Assembly (NCBI GenBank): GCA_033026295.1
Contig: CM065171.1
Span: 6,341,957 to 6,405,956 of the forward strand
Origin: Channa striata
Lineage: Eukaryota; Chordata; Actinopteri; Anabantiformes; Channidae
DNA: 64,000 bases
Direction: 5' to 3'
Translations under genes and position numbers: made by a program
Shown here: positions 59,422 through 64,000 of the stretch, one piece after another
Numbering within the stretch: the first letter of the stretch is position 1
How the letters are laid out: each line of letters begins with the position of its first letter
The notes under the pieces: model-generated
Told to the model about the DNA's origin: nothing
The model's database searches: none
Seen by the model: only the letters and a program-made list of their open reading frames with translations

Positions 59422-60120
59422 TGAGAGTAAACGCTTCCGCCCACTTAAACTCATTTATTTAGTTTCCCTGCCTTCTTCCATATCCAGTTTTTGCACTTCT
59501 CTCCTATGTGTTGACTTTTAATTTCCTCTGCTTCTTTTATTTGTCACATTTCATTTTTATTTCAACTGAGGAAAACTTATCAGTATGTCTAACTTAAGAG
59601 TTTGTATTTCTCCTTCTCTTTTTTTTTTTTTTTGTCATTTGGGAAAAACAAGCTATGACTTCTGAGTCATGACTAAGATATGTTTTTCTATAAATATTAA
59701 AACACAGCCTCCTTTTTGTTGCAGTGCAGCAGGAATCTTATTGTCAGACAGCATACACTGAATAAAACAAACTTTGCTTAAAAAAATTACAGCTTTTACC
59801 TGTACAGTGCTACGATACTGTATGACCCACTGTGACAAACGTTTCCTTGGTTTCAGATCATTTTTCAAACATTTAACATGTCATGAGATGAACCAAAAAC
59901 GATTGAATTGAAGGATGCCTTCATCAAAATCTCTTTACTTGTAGCTGAAAAATACCTCCAGATGACATCACTTTCAGGAACCCTCAGTTCCCATTATATT
60001 ATCTTGTTGCTCATACTGAAGTCAGAGGAAAATTTAAAAGCAATTCTTTTATATTTATACTAATTAAAGCCATAGTATGCAAGCTCCATAAATTGCAAAA
60101 TGCAAAAATTGGTGAGGTTG
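59420..60120. other. Intergenic or intronic DNA, no gene seen
   Basis: T15 tract at 59619-59633. Otherwise ordinary AT-leaning sequence. Confidence 0.5.
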
Positions 60121-60690
60121 TCCTTTAATAACTGTGTCAAAGCAAACGGAAGACACCGAGCTGATGGAACCCATGGAGCATCTGAAACCACAGTCCTCTG
60201 GGGCCTGCTCACGCCTCGCCTGTTCCTGTTCACAGCTCAGTGCTACCGCTCCTGTTCCTCTGCCGACCAAGTCTGTTCCTGATCCCCAGGCTGGTTCACA
60301 AGGACACATCCTGAGTCGGCTGTCCAGGGGGCCCACCTAGGTCGATAGCACCAGTGGTCGAGAGGGGCCCATGATCTCCAGTGGGTTGACCACGTCTGCC
60401 ACATTGGTCGTTCCAGGTCCTGCTTCATGGTGCATCCCCGATACAGCCCCAGTTTGTCGTCCAGTTCCTGTTGCCAATGTGGCCGTAGTTCCTGTTTCCA
60501 TCCCAGCTTCTGTTTCTGTCTGGGCTCCAAATCGGGCCTCTGACCCAGCCTCGACTCCACCATGGAGTGAGTTTGCTGCCATAGTTTCTGTGTTTTCAAG
60601 CCATCAACCTGAGGCATCCTGTTCATCTGCAATGCTGCCTCCAGACCACCTCCTTTTGCTATTTTACTAAAATCACCATTAGATATTGAC
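60121..60690. repeat. Repeat-like region with long open frames on both strands
   Basis: A GC-richer block where GTTCCTG-type words recur (GCCTGTTCCTGTTCACAG, CCGCTCCTGTTCCTCTGCCG, CAGTTCCTGTTGCC, TAGTTCCTGTTTCC). A minus frame of 185 residues (60243-60800), a second minus frame of 81 and a plus frame of 99, rich in Pro, Val, Ser and Ala, overlap. The repetitive word structure explains the low stop density. AGCGGTCGAGAGGGGCCCATGA-like phrasing (GGTCGAGAGGGGCCCATGAT, 60356-60375) reminds me of dispersed fish repeats, but I cannot name the family, and a decayed low-complexity gene is not excluded. Confidence 0.4.
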
Positions 60691-61454
60691 ATATTAGTAT
60701 CTTTATTTTGTTCATTGTGTAATGAGTTGTGTTGTTTGAAGGAATAATGTGCTTTTGTTGCATGCGTCTGAAGTTTTGTTACTGTACGAACAATCTGCAA
60801 ACAAAACGTGTCATTTTGGGCATTGGAGCTTCGGCCTGCGTGTTTACTGATTTCAAATGTGACTTCACAGGGGACAGAATAAGCAAATGAGAAAAAAAAA
60901 ACTATAATTGAATCTTAGCTCTTTTCCAAGACAGAAACCTGCACCATGGCAGCACCATTTATTTATTGTCCTTCATCTTGAATTATTACGCGTGGGGGGG
61001 GGAGAAGCCATAAATTAGACAGGAATGTAAGGTGTCTCAATGCCAGCCATTTGTCTTGCAAGTGATTACTTAAAGAAAAGCTCTTTTTTTTTCTATGTGG
61101 CTGAAAGCCACAATATTCTCAGGAAGTTGTACAGGAATGAAGATAAAGGGATGTTATCATTCAAAAACACACAAACCCAAGGCTGAGATTGGTGTAACCA
61201 CAATGGCCGCTCATCAATTACATAGAAATACATAAATGAAGGATGATATCAGCACCTTATTAGCACCTTGACTGCATATTAGCTCATTTGTCTAACTGGG
61301 GACTGATGAACCCCTTTATAAATACTTTATAAATACTCCTTCCAGCTTTAGGCAAATCAGTAATTTCTGATCATACAAGATCGGAGCTCTTGGTTTGCAA
61401 GAAACAGCTCCCATCATCAGATGCTTCTTAGTAACAGCAGACAGCAAACCTAAA
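60691..61454. other. Intergenic or intronic DNA, no gene seen
   Basis: A9 and G10-type short homopolymers near 60892 and 60993. No frame. 61230-61400 is a mixed non-repetitive patch. Confidence 0.5.
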
Positions 61455-61484
61455 CATATATATTTATATATATATATATATATT
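61455..61484. repeat. (AT)n microsatellite with one interruption
   Basis: AT run with one TTT interruption near 61463. Confidence 0.93.
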
Positions 61485-63359
61485 TGTCCTGGTGAAAGTC
61501 GCTCTAGCCCACATCTTCAATCTGCTTCCATTGATTAGACTTTAGTTTTACTAACTCCCAACACCAATTAGCCTTTGTTGATGTTGAGGGGTTTTCCCGG
61601 CCTGTGCTGTGCATTTCGTGAATAATGGATTCAATATGGACAAGAACAGTACAATGATTTCGGTTGTATTAGTTAGTTTAATAGATTGTGTTTGTTTATC
61701 GTAATAACTTAGATAAGAAATATCTCCACACATTAGGACACATTTATACATAAATTTAAGTAATTCCAGAGCGACTAATGTTCCCAATATAATGGATCGG
61801 AGCAGTGAAATTAAACACTTACAGTAGCTATTTATTTGTTCACACCGAGCTGAACACTGAAAGCAAGTGTTGAACATGAGAAAGCAATTTAGATGTTCCC
61901 TAAAACACCATCGGGATGTTTGTCATGCAGCTGACACCAGCCCGTCCTCTCTCCTCCGCATGACTGGGACTCCAGGACATACTGTACCGTCATGACAAAC
62001 ATGCAACAGAAGAGAAGACGCATTTTGCAAGTAATACAGATAACAACTTAAGGAGTGAGAGTAAAGAAGCAAATGTTGAATGTAAAGTCAGCAGCGAAAC
62101 AGGCCTCTGCTGTTTTACTGTGCGTGGCACAATGACAGGGGTGATGTCTGGACCAAAATCCACAATTTAATTAGACACAAAACACCCAAACGTCATGGAA
62201 ACGGTAGGTGATTTTAGCTTCTTCTGTGTTATGAAGAATAAATCTTTAAATTTTGCTTGAAAACTTACTTCCTCACATCAGCCTTTAATAAACCACACAC
62301 ACACACGCAGGTTGTGCATCACTGTCAGCCAGCTGTCTATAGTCTAGTTAGTGTTGCTTCCTGTTCATTTAGTCACAGAAAGGAAACACCAGTGATGCAG
62401 GCAGGCCTGCTGCCTTCTTAGGCTTCATGCAAATACCTGTTCCCCTATAAATCAAACTTTCTCAAAGTCCCTCTCCTGATCATGGCTATTTGTAACTTTG
62501 ATAGCGCTGTCGCTCGCAACCGATTGCCGAGTAGTGAAACAGATCCATCTCCTTGCCCAGAGCTCCCACACTTTACCACAGGGAGGTTTCCAAGGAAAGC
62601 ACATGCAAACAAATGTGACTCCAGCTTTTTTTACAATCGTAGAAACTCTTATTTTATAAATGGTGTGTTTTTTAGACAGCTGCCAAATTCTCTAACAGGA
62701 CAATGACAGGGGCTATAATTTCAACGTTCACCGAAAATGTGAGCAAATGCCCTCGAATAAAAGCAGAAAGTGTGAAAGGTCCTAATGTGTTCTGAGTAAA
62801 TGCTTGGTTAAATGGCACAGTGTTTTCATGTCTAAACCTTTGCCTGAAATTGGTTTTTCAGTTATGATCTGAACCTGCACATGAACTACACAGCAGAGGA
62901 AGTTATGAACACGCCGTGTCTCACACAGACGCTGTGTGGGGTAAAACAATCAGCCCGGTAAACGTATTTGCGTTTTCTTAAATCCGTTACAAAAGTGAAG
63001 CCACTGAAAAGCCGTTGTCATAGATTTCATACATACATCTTAGTCAAATTAGTGTTACTGCTTTGGTTTATGTCCCTGTTTGCGTCCCTGCCGATCAGAC
63101 TGTCTCATTGTGCCTCCGTCTTGGTTCCTTCATCTCTGTGACTGTCTCCTGCTCCTCCCGGTCGCTGTGTTGCTATCAGCATCAAGTCATGTTACTGTTA
63201 TTGATGCACACCAGTGCGCAGACTCTGACAGGAGCAGACAGCATGAAAAGAGAAGCTGCTGAAATAAATACATATGTAATGAGGGAAAAGGAGCCTCCAA
63301 ATGGCTTGCCAATTTGTATTTGTCAAAGGCTGAGCTGGGGTTGCATTGACGTATAGATC
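61485..63359. other. Intergenic or intronic DNA, no gene seen
   Basis: Frames up to 108 residues without motifs. Short (CA)n near 62294. No repeat family recognised. Confidence 0.5.
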
Positions 63360-63640
63360 TATAATGGAGTCACTCCTTAAGTCATTTAGAGGGGTCCGCA
63401 CGAGGCAGCACACCTTCCCACTCTCGTTGGAGAGGTGCTAGATTAGTGAGGTGCCCAATTTTCTTCATTATAGAAAATGGTTTTGTCCAAGGAAGACTTG
63501 AAGTCGCTCCAGCTGTCTTCACGGGGGGAAAATTACATGTCATTTCTGCCACCAGCTTTGCAAACGTTAAGGATACAAGCTGGATCTGCCAAGTTGAGAA
63601 CTTCAATGCTAATTTCTTGGAGTGAAGCTCCTGCACTTAC
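63360..63640. promoter_or_regulatory. Candidate conserved non-coding element
   Basis: Non-repetitive sequence with CCTTAAGTCATTTAGAGG, AATTTTCTTCATTATAG, AAAATTACATGTCATTTC and ATGCTAATTTCTTGG. An 84-residue minus frame across it resembles no protein. Texture-based call only. Confidence 0.25.
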
Positions 63641-64000
63641 ACTCAGTTAGGAAATTCTGCTGAGATTTGTAGGCAGACTGGAGACACAAATGTCCAGACA
63701 TGTGGCTAAACCTTCACCGTACATTTGGTGGTTTTGTTACTGTGGTTGGAATATCTGCTTCTCCGTTATTTAATAATAAATTAGTAAATGTAGGAGGGAA
63801 TGAAACTGTTTAAATATCTTATTTAAAATTTTCAAACCATCATATTCATCAAAATATGTCGTTTTTGTGCCCATTAACATAACTACACATCAGATTAAAG
63901 GACAAAAATTATTAAACCAAGTCCTCATTAACTGTTTCTGAAAACGTTTCGTGAAAACGTGAATCACACATCCAACAGTTTATGATCATACATGATACTG
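63641..64000. other. AT-rich DNA, no gene seen
   Basis: AT-rich end of the window with no frame or repeat of note. Confidence 0.55.

Noticed and set aside
1..64000. CRISPR arrays, operons, rRNA genes or phage-type modules
   Set aside because: No regularly spaced direct repeats, ribosomal RNA signatures, ribosome-binding sites or co-directional gene strings were seen; the repeat content is that of a vertebrate (fish) genome.

Overview
This window reads as non-coding DNA from a ray-finned (teleost-type) fish. No prokaryotic gene organisation is present. Open frames are short, scattered on both strands and mostly closed by chance stops. The base composition is AT-leaning with many (CA/GT)n microsatellites. 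The recognisable pieces are classic fish dispersed repeats: tRNA-derived SINE heads, an L2-type LINE fragment, another LINE carboxy-terminal relic, Tc1-like transposons, a Penelope-type repeat and a TA-flanked MITE. I find no intact protein-coding gene or convincing functional exon. Repeat families were recognised by eye from remembered consensus patterns, not by a search.

Layout. 1-8.5 kb is AT-rich intergenic or intronic DNA with an AT microsatellite and two repeat-like blocks. 8.5-9.9 kb holds an L2-type reverse transcriptase fragment and two reverse-strand tRNA-SINE relics. 10.8 kb has a G-tract cluster. 13.4-14.8 kb holds a decayed coiled-coil protein gene on the minus strand, with internally repeated acidic units, frameshifts and nonsense codons. 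18.7 kb carries a SINE, and 23.0-24.65 kb carries two pieces of one fish SINE-type family in opposite orientations. 26.5 and 47.4 kb share a further repeat. 31.6 kb has an AATCAG-headed repeat. 36.1-36.3 kb is a Penelope-like repeat that can be drawn as a minimal hammerhead ribozyme. 40.1 kb is a LINE 3' coding relic. 41.6 kb is a short DNA-transposon remnant. 47.5-48.1 kb is a tRNA-SINE interrupted by a 410 bp MITE. 54.6-55.35 kb and 56.9-58.1 kb are two Tc1-like relics in the same orientation; the second carries two internal foldbacks. 60.1-60.7 kb has unusually long open frames on both strands but looks repeat-derived.

Between the repeats are several stretches of mixed composition, rich in TAATTA, octamer-like and TGACAG-like words. 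They look like the conserved non-coding elements found in gene deserts beside developmental regulators. That is an inference from texture only and needs cross-species alignment. I did not find a new gene system. The most unusual observations are the double foldback inside one Tc1 copy, the hammerhead-compatible Penelope repeat, the MITE nested in a SINE tail and the unidentified coiled-coil pseudogene.
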